Shown here piece by piece: positions 23,710-33,444 of a stretch of DNA of 64,000 nucleotides. Source of the DNA: Anderseniella sp963700735 (lineage in GTDB: Bacteria; Pseudomonadota; Alphaproteobacteria; Rhizobiales; Aestuariivirgaceae); assembly GCA_963700735.1 (NCBI GenBank), contig CAVOYR010000002.1, positions 62,001-126,000 of the forward strand. Direction: 5' to 3'. Both the position numbers and the translations under genes were made by a program. Under the pieces are notes generated by a model. The model was given only the letters and a program-made list of their open reading frames with translations, was not told the origin of the DNA and did not search any database. Each line of letters begins with the position of its first letter. Position 1 is the stretch's first letter.

Positions 23710-25713
23710 TCAGCACCCGCCGAACAGTTTGCAGCGGGCCGCGTTGAGCGCCATGTCGGCCATCACCGCCTGGCCCTCGGCGGTCGGGTGGAAGTAGCCC
23801 GATATGCCGGCCTGGAAATGGTAGTCCACCGGCTGTTTGGGGTTGCGGGCCAGCTGCTCGATCCGGGTGACGTAGTACTGCATCAGGATCGAATCGTTGA
23901 AGGTTCGGAACCAGCGCTGGCGCGGCATGTAGGCCAGCATGTCACCCGGCGAAACCGGGTCCCACTGGCCGTTGATCAACCGGATCACGTTGAATGTGTC
24001 GGACTTGTTGCCGGCGGTGGCGCAGATGCCGTGGCCCTGGAACGCCCCCGACCACGACAACGCATCGCTCCAGGTCCAGCCGGTGCGCGATACCGCCTGC
24101 TTCATCGCGTTGTTGAGATTCTTGTTGTCGAACAGCGCCGCGTTGAGCCGCCGGACCTGGTCATCGGTGGTACCGATGAAATACTCCGAATCCGCCCCGT
24201 CATTGATCAGCTTGGCAGGGCACACCGCCCCCGTCTCGGTACTGAGCGGGTCTGGATATGGCCCGGTCAGCACCCGGCCGCGATCCGTCACGCCCAGCTT
24301 GTTCTCGATGGCGACCGCCAGCGACGCATAGCGGTTCGACAGCTTGCACTGCTCGCCCGCGCGATCATTGTCGCAATTGCCGAGATTGGTCTTGCCGCGC
24401 GCCCGCTCCAGCATCGTTTCCGGCTTCTCCGACCCCGACAGGAAGCGCACCGTGCCGGACGACGCGCCCGCCACTGCCCACTTCACCACGTTGGCAAAGC
24501 CAAGGTCATTGCCACCGGCGGTCATCAGGACGAGGTCCGGCTTGGCCCGCCACTTGCTGCACCCTTTCAGCGGCTCCCTTGCCGTGGCTGCGCCTTCGTC
24601 GGCGCACAGGTCACGCAGGGCATGGTCAAGCTGCGCCCACGACGCCTGCGCCTGCACCACCGCAGCGCCCTTGCGCACGCCCGCATCGCGCAGGCCCAAC
24701 GAGGTGATCGGCTCGACATGGGCGCTGCCCGTATCGGTGGCAACCATGATGTCGGGAATGCCTGCGCCCGAGCAGGCATAGCCGAGGAACGATACCACTG
24801 CATGCGGATTTTCCGCCGCCAGCTGCATGGCAATGCGCTGCTGGTGCGAATAGACCGAGCGGTGGCAGGCAGGGTCCAGCCAGGCAGGGCCGCTGGAGGG
24901 TTGCGGGCGAAGGCTGTCAGCCAGCGTCGAGCCCTTGGAGTAGTTGGCCGGGTAGTCCGGATTGCCCTCGCCCGAGGCATAGCTGTCCCCGAGCCCCACG
25001 ACCACCCGGCTCTTCACTTCCTGGTAGACGGCAGTGACTTGCGTCATCACGCCGCCCGCACTGGCGGGATCGAGCACCTGCGACAGCAGCGAGAACTGCG
25101 AGTTGACCGGCACGGTCAGCGTGGCCGCACCGGCGCAATCGGCCTCGGTCACGCGGCGCCAGTCGGTATCGCCCCCGGTGTGAACGAACCAGGCGCACTG
25201 CTTGCCGGCAAACATTGCCTGCCCCGCCCCCGACAACGCAGCCGAGATGCTGGCCTGGCGCGGAAACATCCGTGAGCCATTGTCGCCGTCGCTCTCGAGG
25301 CATTCCGAGCGCACCCGGCGCAAGCCGGAATCCCAGCAGGTGAACGGTTCCTTGGTGGCGGTATAGGCAAATGCCGCCCAGCCGTCATGACCACCCTTGA
25401 TGGCCGCGCGCGCCAGCTCCCGCTCGGCGAACAGCACCGGCCCCACCCAGCTACCGTTGATCTTCTTGCGGCCAAACTCGTCCACCGGCGCATCGACGGC
25501 GGCAAACGCCCGCGCAGCAAGCAGGTGCGGCTCGAACGTGGCGGGGTCGGAGAAGAACCGGAACCGGTCCTGCACCTGCCAGTTGATGCCGCCAATGGGC
25601 GAATCCTGCGCCTGCGCGCGCTCTGGCGCCAGCACGGCGGCTGCAACCGCACAGGCGGCTGAAAGTGCCAGAACACCGGCAATTCTTGCGACTCGGGTAA
25701 ATCGGTTTGTCAT
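23710..25713 (-). CDS. Large secreted SGNH/GDSL-type hydrolase
   Basis: A 667-residue protein with a Sec signal peptide (MTNRFTRVARIAGVLALSAA..., cleavage near RAQA-Q). Block I of the SGNH fold is VVVGLGDSYASGEGNPDY near residue 230, block III is VLMTAGGNDLGF, and the catalytic DxxH-like block near the C terminus is FHPTAEGQAVMADM. The N-terminal ~220 residues are a separate domain of unknown type (RVRSECLESDGDNGSRMFPR). Members act as extracellular esterases or lipases; the substrate is unknown. No ribosome binding site is obvious; a GTG at 25722 is an alternative start. Confidence 0.85.
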   Translation of the reverse strand: MTNRFTRVARIAGVLALSAACAVAAAVLAPERAQAQDSPIGGINWQVQDRFRFFSDPATFEPHLLAARAFAAVDAPVDEFGRKKINGSWVGPVLFAERELARAAIKGGHDGWAAFAYTATKEPFTCWDSGLRRVRSECLESDGDNGSRMFPRQASISAALSGAGQAMFAGKQCAWFVHTGGDTDWRRVTEADCAGAATLTVPVNSQFSLLSQVLDPASAGGVMTQVTAVYQEVKSRVVVGLGDSYASGEGNPDYPANYSKGSTLADSLRPQPSSGPAWLDPACHRSVYSHQQRIAMQLAAENPHAVVSFLGYACSGAGIPDIMVATDTGSAHVEPITSLGLRDAGVRKGAAVVQAQASWAQLDHALRDLCADEGAATAREPLKGCSKWRAKPDLVLMTAGGNDLGFANVVKWAVAGASSGTVRFLSGSEKPETMLERARGKTNLGNCDNDRAGEQCKLSNRYASLAVAIENKLGVTDRGRVLTGPYPDPLSTETGAVCPAKLINDGADSEYFIGTTDDQVRRLNAALFDNKNLNNAMKQAVSRTGWTWSDALSWSGAFQGHGICATAGNKSDTFNVIRLINGQWDPVSPGDMLAYMPRQRWFRTFNDSILMQYYVTRIEQLARNPKQPVDYHFQAGISGYFHPTAEGQAVMADMALNAARCKLFGGC

Positions 25714-25871
25714 GCGCGCCACTGACCGGAAAATTATGGCGGCCTGATGGAGGTTGCATTGCCACCGGGTGGCAATCTCTCGCGTGCCATCAAGTGCGAT
25801 TGCGTGTGGAACTGCGAGCCTGTGAAATCCGTTGTCCTTCCATAGACAACAAGATCAACCAGGAGGCTACC

Positions 25872-26108
25872 ATGTTGCGCACCCGAACCCTGATTGCCGG
25901 GCTTCTGTCATTGCCGGTCAATGCCGTTCTCTTTGGCACCGCCATGGCCGTGGTCCTGTCCATACCGCAGGCGCAACCGCACCTGGAGTACATCATTCCA
26001 GCCGTGATCTTCGCGGCCCTGGTGCTGACGGTGCCCGTGTCGTGGACGCTGGCCCCGCGCCTGCGCGTGCGCAACGACTACTATCCCAACCTGTTCCGCA
26101 AGAATTGA
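25872..26108 (+). CDS. Small two-helix membrane protein
   Basis: A 78-residue protein with two predicted transmembrane helices (LIAGLLSLPVNAVLFGTAMA and YIIPAVIFAALVLTVPVSWT) and a basic C-terminal tail ending NDYYPNLFRKN. AGGAGG lies just upstream of the ATG at 25872. No family recognised. It faces away from the SGNH hydrolase gene. Confidence 0.7.
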   Translation: MLRTRTLIAGLLSLPVNAVLFGTAMAVVLSIPQAQPHLEYIIPAVIFAALVLTVPVSWTLAPRLRVRNDYYPNLFRKN

Positions 26109-26530
26109 CGCGGGCTGAGGGAACCAATTGTCCGCCCGGCCGTTTGAACTTTCAGATCAAGGCGAGTGCATGTATCTCCCGCCGCCCGCATGCCTCGCCA
26201 ACTACGCCGCCCCTGTTGCTTCCCTCGGCGACAGGGGCGGTGCTGTTTCTGGTGGAGATCCGGTGAACCATCGCACGGCTTCAAACCAACGGCCGCTCTG
26301 CGGACGAAGCTGACTTTGGCGCCACTTCGCACAGACGACCACTGAGTCCAGGAAGCGTTTGCCGCGCATCCAACCCCGAGAATGCCACATGACGCAAAAC
26401 TAAACTTGGTATTCTCTGGCCTGGCGAAGCTAATCGACCCATCCACCGAATTCTTCGCGCTCAGCGTTTATGGCGATCACTTCACAGACGTTGCGCGCCA
26501 AATTAACAGGTCGTGTTCGGTCCGAGCGGT
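26109..26530. other. Gap with a possible gene remnant
   Basis: About 420 bases with no confident gene. The frame 26382-26537 on the plus strand (51 codons, starting MPHDAKLNLVFSGLAKLIDP and including EFFALSVYGDHFTDVARQIN) reads like the start of a real protein and stops just inside the 3' end of the HNH gene. It may be the truncated 5' part of a gene interrupted when the HNH gene arrived, or simply chance. Confidence 0.3.
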
Positions 26531-27502
26531 TCAGTAGTTATACCAACTTTCATACTCTCGGGAGGTAGCCGCCGAACGCGCACCCTTGCCCAGGTTGCAG
26601 CTAGAGCAGGTCAATTGAAGGTTCGTTACGCAGTTCATGCCTCCATGTGCTAAAGGCACGATATGGTCGTAGTGGATCTGCGACTGCTGGCTGAAAAGTT
26701 TGGTGAGGTCAGTCCTACAAAGCACGCACCGACCCTTGTCTCTATGAAATACGGCGCTCTCTGCCCAGGTCGGGATTGAAGTTCTTAACAAAAAGCCGGC
26801 TTCGTTGAATGCTGCTGGCGCGTACAATGGAGCCGTGTCCAAGACGTAGCCGCCCACCATATGCCCAAAGGCCGACATCGTCCCGCGGTTTGAGAACAAG
26901 ACGTGAAAGACCTGCTTCGAAATAGTCTCACACAACTCGGTTAGTAGGTCTTCTTGCTGGAGAGCGTCCAGATACTCGTATCCGTCCTCTCGGCCAAATT
27001 GCGAGGAGTTCACCGATGAGTGGCCAATGCCGTTTGAACGGAGCAGGTAATCGACCCAGTATTTGCCTGGACTTCCCTCTGATCTTGCGGCGTCCTCAAA
27101 TATGACGCTTGAAATGAGCGTTTCTATAAAGTCGTGGAAACAGGTCCACTTGGGATATTTTCGCACAAGATCGCATGACGACATGTCGCCGAATATGTCT
27201 TCGATTTTCCGAAGATATGCACCGGGGTTCCGCGTGACGCCGTCAACCATCTGGCAAATGTAGTAAAGATCGGTAGTCGACACCAATTGGAGCTGTGAAA
27301 TCAAATGATTGAACCTCCGCTTGCAGCCATAGATCGAAAACTCTGAAAATATACTTGTGAAAACCAAATGCTGCATAGTCAAGCTGGAGAGGCAACAAAG
27401 GTTGGCCGGTGCCGTCGCTGAAACCTGGTCGAGTGTCCGCTTCTGAAATGGAGACGTATTGAATAACTTTGAAGGCACGGCTGAAACCATACTGGCCGCC
27501 AT
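26531..27502 (-). CDS. HNH endonuclease, second
   Basis: A 323-residue protein, less GC-rich than its neighbours. The C terminus is a McrA-type HNH nuclease with paired cysteines: DKGRCVLCRTDL, HYDHIVPLAHGGMNCVTNL with the catalytic DH and N, and QLTCSSCNLGKG. The N-terminal ~240 residues (FSEFSIYGCKRRFNHLISQL, WVDYLLRSNGIGHSS) are not recognised and may be a target-recognition part. The start is uncertain; ATG 27502 (MAASMVSAVPSK) is chosen, 27490 is possible. It stands alone, looks acquired, and could be a restriction or mobile-element nuclease. Confidence 0.75.
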   Translation of the reverse strand: MAASMVSAVPSKLFNTSPFQKRTLDQVSATAPANLCCLSSLTMQHLVFTSIFSEFSIYGCKRRFNHLISQLQLVSTTDLYYICQMVDGVTRNPGAYLRKIEDIFGDMSSCDLVRKYPKWTCFHDFIETLISSVIFEDAARSEGSPGKYWVDYLLRSNGIGHSSVNSSQFGREDGYEYLDALQQEDLLTELCETISKQVFHVLFSNRGTMSAFGHMVGGYVLDTAPLYAPAAFNEAGFLLRTSIPTWAESAVFHRDKGRCVLCRTDLTKLFSQQSQIHYDHIVPLAHGGMNCVTNLQLTCSSCNLGKGARSAATSREYESWYNY

Positions 27503-27541
27503 TAAGGAAGGCAACCAATGAGCCCCCCTTGCGAGAACCAA

Positions 27542-27757
27542 GGATTTGGTCTTCGCCTAAATCCCCCTTTTACATTCTCCCCCTCGAGGGGGAGAACAGA
27601 AGTCTGCCGTGGGCTCCAAGCAGCCAATCGAAACAGCAGCCTGCCAGGCTGACAGGGGCGACACGCACCCCTAAGCCCTTGACTGCTTGTCCGTTGTTGA
27701 CACCGGCGCTTGCTTGCCGCCCTGGCAGGCCCCAAACCTCGGTCCCGCCCGCACACC
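27542..27757. other. Repeat-bearing intergenic stretch
   Basis: Non-coding. It contains ctccccctcgagggggag (27578-27595), a perfect palindrome related to the elements at 20275 and 36790 and in the uvrB tail, and a ccctggcaggcccc stretch near 27720. No gene is seen. Confidence 0.5.
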
Positions 27758-28919
27758 CTACGCGGCAGCGATCTTCTTCTGCGGATCATGGAACGGCCGC
27801 TCCACAATGGTGGCACGCACCGTCCCGGCTTCGTTGACAAGCCCGGTCTTGTTCACGACATCGACCTTCGCTCCCACATCGGCATGCCCTGCAGCAACCA
27901 TCGCCAGCGCGATGTTCTGCTTCAAGCCGTGGTGAATGGATCGCCGACGTCACCTTGCCGATGGTCGCACCATCCTTGAGGATCGGCCAGAACGTGGTGT
28001 TGGGCCCCTTCAGCGGCGCGCCCTCGATCACCAGTCCCACCTGCTTGCGCTGCACGCCTTGCCTCTTGATGCGGCGCAACGCCTCCTTGCCGATGAAGAT
28101 GACCTCCATGTCCAGGTTGACCAGCCGGTCCAGCCCCAGCTCATAGGGGTTCGTGTTGATGTCCGCATCCGCGTGATAGGACAGCATGCCGCCTTCGATC
28201 CGGCGGATCGATGAGGTGTGGCCCGGCTTCAGCCCGAACGGCTTGCCGGCCGCCATGATCTTCTCCCACAGCTCGTCGCCGCGCGATCCGTCACGAAGGT
28301 ACAGCTCGTATCCAAGCTCGCTCGACCATCCGGTGCGCGACACCACCAGCGGAATGCCGTCCAGTTCAACCTCGCGCAGCCAGTAGTATTTCAGGTCCAT
28401 GATGCCGTCACCGAACAGCGCTTTCATGACCTCACCGGACTTCGGGCCCTGCAGCTGAAGCGGCGAGACATCCGGTTCGCGGATGGTGACATCCAGGCCC
28501 GCATGCACGGCCACTCCTTGCGCCCACAGCAGGATGTCGCTGTCGGCCAGCGAGATCCAGAAATGGTTCTCTGCCAGCCGCAGCAGGATCGGGTCGTTCA
28601 GAATGCCGCCGTCGGCATTGGTGATCAGGATGTACTTGCACTGCCCGACCGCCATTTTCGACAGGTCGCGCGGGGTCAGCATCTGGGTGAACCTGGCCGC
28701 ATCCGGCCCGGTGATCTCGACCTGCCGCTCAACTGCCACGTCGCACAGGATCGCGTCGTTGACGAGGTTCCAGAAGTTCTGTTCCGGGTCGCCGAAATCG
28801 CGCGGGATGTACATGTGGTTGTAGACCGAAAACCCTTGTGCTCCCCAGCGGATGGTCGCCTCGAAATAGGGGGATTTGCGCACCTGCGTGCCAAACCCGA
28901 AGTCACTGGATTGTTTCAT
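27758..28919 (-). pseudogene. GcvT/DmdA-like aminomethyltransferase, 3' frameshift
   Basis: A folate-dependent methyl/aminomethyl-transferase family gene. FSVYNHMYIPRDFGD, CDVAVERQVEITGPDA, MLTPRDLSKMAVGQC, REPDVSPLQLQGPKSG and TGWSSELGYELYLRDG match the GcvT fold and recall dimethylsulfoniopropionate demethylase DmdA more than true GcvT. After GKVTSAIHSPRL one extra base (near 27924) shifts the frame; the proper tail (KQNIALAMVAAGHADVGAK ... PFHDPQKKIAAA) is in the next frame and stops at 27758. Unrepaired, the product ends at 27786 with a wrong tail. ATG 28919 has AAGGGTG seven bases upstream. The Lrp-type gene just upstream is also frameshifted. Confidence 0.75.
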
Positions 28920-29080
28920 TGTCTTCACCCTTGTTGCCCGCGGCGGTGTGCGCGGTGGCCTGCCTTTTGCGGGTGGAGTGATATCAGCAGGCAGGGCCTG
29001 GTTTCGGACTGAAAACGGGCCGGGGGCAGGACCAGCCGGACTGTTTTGGCGAACCTTTCAGGCCGTTTGGCCAGGTGGCG

Positions 29081-29603
29081 TCAGGAGCCGGTTCCGGCGG
29101 TGAGGCGTACAAGGTTGGGCGGCGCCGACTTGACCTCGCGGGTCACGATGTAGGTCATGTACCGGTCGATGCCCAGTTCCGCCGACCAGCAGCGACTCCA
29201 TCAGGCCCTGGAAGGCCGCCATGTTCGGGCTCACGACCTTCATGACGTAGTCCATGCCGCCGCCGGTGGCGATGCAGTCGGTGATCTCGTCCAGCGCCCG
29301 GACGTGGGCCTCGAACCGGTCGAAATCGGCCTTGCGATGATGGGTCAGGGACACGGTCACGATGACCTGCGTCAGGTCAACGATGCGCTCCAGCGCAATC
29401 ACGCCGCGATAACCCCGGATGAAGCCCGCTGCCTTGAGCCGGTCGAGGCGCGCCCAGCAGGGCGTGGGTGACAGGTTGACGATCCCGGCCAGCCTGGCCT
29501 TGCTCAGCTGCCCGTGTGTCTGGATCGCGGCGAGAATGCGAATGTCTGCCGCGTCCAGGGCCGGGCTTTTCAGTCGTTCGGATCGTTCGGTGGGTTTCGC
29601 CAT
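29081..29603 (-). pseudogene. Lrp/AsnC-family regulator, 3' frameshift
   Basis: An Lrp/AsnC-type transcription factor. The helix-turn-helix is clear (DIRILAAIQTHGQLSKARLA, then LSPTPCWARLDRLKAAGFI) and the RAM domain begins VIVTVSLTHHRKADFDRF. After MESLLVG one extra base near 29183 moves the frame; the conserved end (ELGIDRYMTYIVTREVKSAP, then NLVRLTAGTGS) is in the next frame and stops at 29081. ATG at 29603. It lies immediately upstream of the GcvT/DmdA-like gene on the same strand and would normally control it. Either decay or a sequencing indel. Confidence 0.78.
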
Positions 29604-29661
29604 GCACGCATTGTTCCCGGCAATCCACCCCGCGACAAGGGCGAACCGCACGGCAATGGTG

Positions 29662-31644
29662 TCATGCGCCCTTCTTCGGCTTGCCCTTGAACTTCGGTGC
29701 CTGCTTGCCGCCCTGCTTCAGCTTGCGCTTGGGGCGGGCGTTGTCGGTGCCGGCGGGCTTGCCCTGCCACTTCGGCTTGGGTCCGTCGCGGCCGGCGTCC
29801 TTGCCACCATCGCCCGATGGCTTGCTGACCAGTTCGCCCGCATCTCCGTCGCGCTTGTGCTTCCACTTCGGCTTCGGACCAGAGCGGTCATAGGGCTTTC
29901 CGCCGGGCTTGCCGTCCTGCCAGCCGCCGGGCTTGCCACCCGGCTTGCCATCGCGATTACGCTCCTTGTGGTCACGCGGCTTGCGGTCGCGCGCAGGCGG
30001 CGGCGACGTGTCCGGCTGCACGGCAGACAGGTCCGGCGGGCCGTCCAGCCGGGTCAGCCGCACGCCCGATTCCAGCTGCATCTGCGGCCCGACCGAGGCC
30101 AGGAACCCGTCCACGCTGCCGGCCTGTATCTCCACATAGCTGACCGCCTCGTGCACCCGGATCGCGCCGATGGTCTTGGCCGTGATGTTGCCCGCCCGGC
30201 ACAGCATCGGCAGCAGCCAGCGCGGCTCGGCACTGCGCGACCGGCCGATGGAAATCGAAAACCACACGCTGTCGCCAAACGGCGCCTGCACGCGCGGGCC
30301 CCTTTCACGCGGGCCATCGTGGTCGCGGTCGCGCGGATGGGCCACCGGGTCCGGCGCGGACAGCTCTTCGGGCGCCGACACCTTGGCCGTGTGCAGCCTG
30401 AGGTAGGCAGCCGCAAGCTGCTCAGGCGAAAATGCCGCCACCAGCTTGCCGACGAACTCGCGTTCCGTGTCGGTTATCTCTTCCTGCCACACCGGATCGG
30501 CCAGCAGCCGTTCCTCGTCGCGTGCCAGAACGTCCGCCGCAGATGGCGGCTCGCCCCACTCAGCCTGTACCTTGGCACCCTGCAGCAGCCGTTCGGCCTT
30601 GCGCTGCGCCTTGGACGGCACGATCAGCGCGCTGACCCCCTTGCGCCCGGCACGGCCCGTGCGGCCGGACCGGTGCAGCAGCGTTTCGGAATTCGACGGC
30701 AGGTCGGCGTGGATGACCAGGCCCAGCTTCGGCAGGTCGATGCCGCGCGCGGCAACGTCGGTCGCCACGCACACCCGCGCGCGCCCGTCGCGCATCGCCT
30801 GCAGCGCGTGGCTGCGTTCGTTCTGGGTCAGCTCGCCCGACAGCGCCACCACCGAAAAACCCCGGTTGGAGAACCGCGTCGTCAGCCGGTTCACCGCCTC
30901 GCGCGTGTTGCAGAACACCAGCGCGTTGTCGGCCTCGTAGTAGCGCAGCGTGTTGATGACCGCATGCTCGATGTCGCGCGGATGCACGCTCAGCGCCCGG
31001 TACTCGATGTCGGCATGCTGGGTCTGCTCGGCCGTGGTGGTGATGCGGATCGCGTCGCGCTGGTACTTCTTGGCCAGGTTGGCGATGCTGCGCGGCACCG
31101 TGGCGGAAAACATCAGCGTGCGCCGCTCCGCCGGGGCCTCGCCCAGGATGAACTCCAGGTCCTCGCGGAACCCTAAGTCCAGCATCTCGTCGGCCTCGTC
31201 CAGCACGATGGCGCGCAGGCTGCCGGTGGCCAGCGAGCCGCGCTTGATGTGGTCGCACAGCCGCCCCGGCGTCGCCACGACGATGTGCGCGCCACGCGCC
31301 AGCGCGGTGCGTTCCGAACGCATGTCCATGCCACCCACGCACGAGGTCACCACCGCGCCTGCCTTGCCATAGAGCCACGCCAGCTCGCGCTTGACCTGCA
31401 TGGCAAGCTCGCGCGTCGGCGCGATGACCAGAGCCAGCGGCTCGCCCGCCGGGCCGAACACCTCCGCACCGTCCAGCAGCGTCGGCGCGATGGCAAGGCC
31501 GAAGCCCACCGTCTTGCCCGATCCGGTCTGGGCCGAGACCAGCAGGTCGGCGCCATCGTAGTCAGGTTTGGTGACTTCGATCTGCACAGGCGTCAGATCG
31601 GTGTATCCTTGCTCTTCGAGCGCGGCAGCGAGAGTGTTTATCAT
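29662..31644 (-). CDS. DEAD-box RNA helicase with DbpA-type C domain
   Basis: A 660-residue ATP-dependent RNA helicase. Motifs: Q-motif GYTDLTPVQ, SAQTGSGKT (Walker A), PTRELA, DEADEMLD, FSATVP, and HRSGRTGRAG. Residues about 465-545 look like a DbpA RNA-binding domain (WFSISIGRSRSAEPRWLLPM, ITAKTIGAIRVHEAVSYVEI). The last ~110 residues are a long Lys/Gly/Pro-rich tail (KPGGKPGGWQDGKPGGKP) that should bind RNA non-specifically. Likely role: ribosome assembly or cold-adapted RNA turnover. ATG 31644 fits the family start MINTLAAALEEQGY. Confidence 0.93.
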   Translation of the reverse strand: MINTLAAALEEQGYTDLTPVQIEVTKPDYDGADLLVSAQTGSGKTVGFGLAIAPTLLDGAEVFGPAGEPLALVIAPTRELAMQVKRELAWLYGKAGAVVTSCVGGMDMRSERTALARGAHIVVATPGRLCDHIKRGSLATGSLRAIVLDEADEMLDLGFREDLEFILGEAPAERRTLMFSATVPRSIANLAKKYQRDAIRITTTAEQTQHADIEYRALSVHPRDIEHAVINTLRYYEADNALVFCNTREAVNRLTTRFSNRGFSVVALSGELTQNERSHALQAMRDGRARVCVATDVAARGIDLPKLGLVIHADLPSNSETLLHRSGRTGRAGRKGVSALIVPSKAQRKAERLLQGAKVQAEWGEPPSAADVLARDEERLLADPVWQEEITDTEREFVGKLVAAFSPEQLAAAYLRLHTAKVSAPEELSAPDPVAHPRDRDHDGPRERGPRVQAPFGDSVWFSISIGRSRSAEPRWLLPMLCRAGNITAKTIGAIRVHEAVSYVEIQAGSVDGFLASVGPQMQLESGVRLTRLDGPPDLSAVQPDTSPPPARDRKPRDHKERNRDGKPGGKPGGWQDGKPGGKPYDRSGPKPKWKHKRDGDAGELVSKPSGDGGKDAGRDGPKPKWQGKPAGTDNARPKRKLKQGGKQAPKFKGKPKKGA

Positions 31645-31721
31645 GTGGGTGGCAATAACGCCGTTCCGCGCCGATGTATAGCGCCGATAGCGCAACGGCC
31701 CTGCGGCCAAGTCGCCGTCAG

Positions 31722-32381
31722 TCAGCCCTTGCCCTTGCCCTCGAGCCCCGCCAGCGCCGCATCGCCCGCACCGGGGATGCGCATCTCGAACACGTCACGC
31801 ACCACCGTGTAGTCGTAATAGCCCATCCGCGCGATCGGCTCGATCCGGCCGATGTCCAGCTTGCCGTCGGCCCCGATCACCGCATCGTCCACGTGGATGC
31901 GCTCGACCTGGGCGAACACCACGTCCACCGTGCCCACGGGCGATGCGCCTTTCAGCGTGTGGGTGGACAAATAGCGGCACTCGAAATGCGCCGGCGACTG
32001 CGCCACCCGCGGTGCGGCGCAATGCACCGAGGCCGCCTTGTCCACGCCCGCCTCGATGAACTCGTCCACCTCCGGCGCCACCGCCATGGCCGAGATGTTC
32101 ACCGCCTCGCGAAGCGCCCACGTCGCCATGTTCCACACGAACCACCCGGTCTCCTCGGCGTTGACCACGGTGTCCTTGCGCCGGCCGTCCGGATAGCGGT
32201 TGGCGGCAAACATCACCATCGGCGGGTCGAACGTCAGGTTCTGCCACTGGCTGTAGGGCGCAAGGTTTGCCACCCCGCCCACGCTCACCGACGACAGCCA
32301 GCCGATGGGCCTCGGCACCGTGCAGCTCTTGAACGGCGAGAACGGCAGCGGGCAGGCTTCCCGCGCGGGATCATATTCCAT
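31722..32381 (-). CDS. Flavin reductase-like FMN-binding protein
   Basis: A 219-residue protein of the flavin reductase-like domain family (split beta-barrel): CTVPRPIGWLSSVSVGGVANLAPYS is the FMN-binding signature and the later TGWFVWNMATWALREAVN and FECRYLSTHTLKG fit the fold. It could reduce FMN with NAD(P)H or act as an oxidoreductase on small substrates. It follows the MDR gene on the same strand with only a 52-bp repeat between, so they may be co-transcribed. Confidence 0.88.
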   Translation of the reverse strand: MEYDPAREACPLPFSPFKSCTVPRPIGWLSSVSVGGVANLAPYSQWQNLTFDPPMVMFAANRYPDGRRKDTVVNAEETGWFVWNMATWALREAVNISAMAVAPEVDEFIEAGVDKAASVHCAAPRVAQSPAHFECRYLSTHTLKGASPVGTVDVVFAQVERIHVDDAVIGADGKLDIGRIEPIARMGYYDYTVVRDVFEMRIPGAGDAALAGLEGKGKG

Positions 32382-32391
32382 GACATTGTTT

Positions 32392-32443
32392 CCTTGTCGC
32401 GCAACTTGTCCGGAAACCGGTTCCCACTTTCCGGGTTGCGCTC
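32392..32443. repeat. 52-bp dispersed palindromic repeat, copy 2
   Basis: Same element as at 7529-7580, in the same position: between the stop of an upstream minus-strand oxidoreductase gene and the start of the next minus-strand gene. About 44 of 52 bases match. Its last base overlaps the MDR stop codon. Confidence 0.72.
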
Positions 32444-33444
32444 TAGACCTTCAAGATCAGCTTGCCGAAGTTCTCGCCCGTATAGAGCATGTTGAGCACG
32501 TCCGGAAACGCCTCCAGCCCGCCCTCGCGCACGTCTTCCTTGAAGGTCAGCTTGCCGTCCTTGTACCAGGTGCCCAGCTTCTCGTAGGCCTCCGGGTACT
32601 TCTTGATGAAGTCGAACACGATGAAGCCCTGCACCCGCAGCCGGTTGACCAGGATGGAGCGGAAATTGTACGGCCCCGGCACCGGCGAGGTGGCGTTGTA
32701 GGCCGAGATCAGCCCGCAGATGGCCACGCGCCCGCGAAAGTTCATCTGCGCCAGCACTGCATCGAGAATGTCGCCGCCGACGCTTTCGAAGTTCACGTCG
32801 ATGCCGTCCGGACACGCGGCCTTCAGGTCATCGGCCAGCCAGCCGTTCTTGTAGTCGATGGCGGCATCATAGCCGAACTCGGACGTCAACGCGGCGCACT
32901 TGTCCGCGCCCCCGGCAATGCCCACCGTGCGGCAGCCGTAAATCTTGCCGATCTGGCCGACCACCTGCCCCACCGCGCCGGACGCGGCGGAGACAACCAG
33001 CGTCTCGCCCTGCTTCGGCTCGCCCACATAGGTGAGGCCCAGGTACGCGGTCAGCCCCGGCATGCCGAGCCCGCCGACCCAGGTCTGCAACGGCGCCAGC
33101 TTCGTGTCGGCATGCACCACGCCCTGCCCGTCCGACACCGCATGGCTCTGCGCGCCGATCAGGCCGGACACCGTGTCGCCTTCCTTGAACTTCGGGTTGC
33201 GCGAGGCCTCGACCGTACCGGACGCGAACGCCCGCATGGTCTCGCCCAGGCCCACCGGCGGCACGTAGGACTTCGCGTCGTTGATCCAGCCGCGCATGGC
33301 CGGGTCGAGCGAGATGTAGGCGGTCTTCACGCGGATCTCGCCGTCGTTCAGCTCTGCCTGCGGCTCTTCGGCAACGGTGAAATCCTCGCGGCTCACCATG
33401 CCGTGCGGCCGCCGTGCCAGGCGGACTACCTTGTTCATCGTCAT
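32443..33444 (-). CDS. NADP-dependent MDR oxidoreductase (CurA/PTGR-like)
   Basis: A 333-residue zinc-independent medium-chain reductase of the leukotriene B4 12-hydroxydehydrogenase / curcumin reductase group: SLDPAMRGWINDAKSY, ETLVVSAASGAVGQVVGQIG with the NADP-binding glycines, and VNFESVGGDILDAVL are typical. It reduces the double bond of enones with NADPH. The ATG at 33444 has GAGG nine bases upstream; 33438 and 33474 are alternatives. The flavin-reductase gene lies downstream. Confidence 0.92.
   Translation of the reverse strand: MTMNKVVRLARRPHGMVSREDFTVAEEPQAELNDGEIRVKTAYISLDPAMRGWINDAKSYVPPVGLGETMRAFASGTVEASRNPKFKEGDTVSGLIGAQSHAVSDGQGVVHADTKLAPLQTWVGGLGMPGLTAYLGLTYVGEPKQGETLVVSAASGAVGQVVGQIGKIYGCRTVGIAGGADKCAALTSEFGYDAAIDYKNGWLADDLKAACPDGIDVNFESVGGDILDAVLAQMNFRGRVAICGLISAYNATSPVPGPYNFRSILVNRLRVQGFIVFDFIKKYPEAYEKLGTWYKDGKLTFKEDVREGGLEAFPDVLNMLYTGENFGKLILKV

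Noticed and set aside
23134..25275. A 713-codon plus-strand frame opposite the SGNH hydrolase
   Set aside because: The minus-strand SGNH hydrolase has a signal peptide and catalytic blocks; the plus-strand frame is a compositional artefact that also crosses the amidotransferase gene out of frame.
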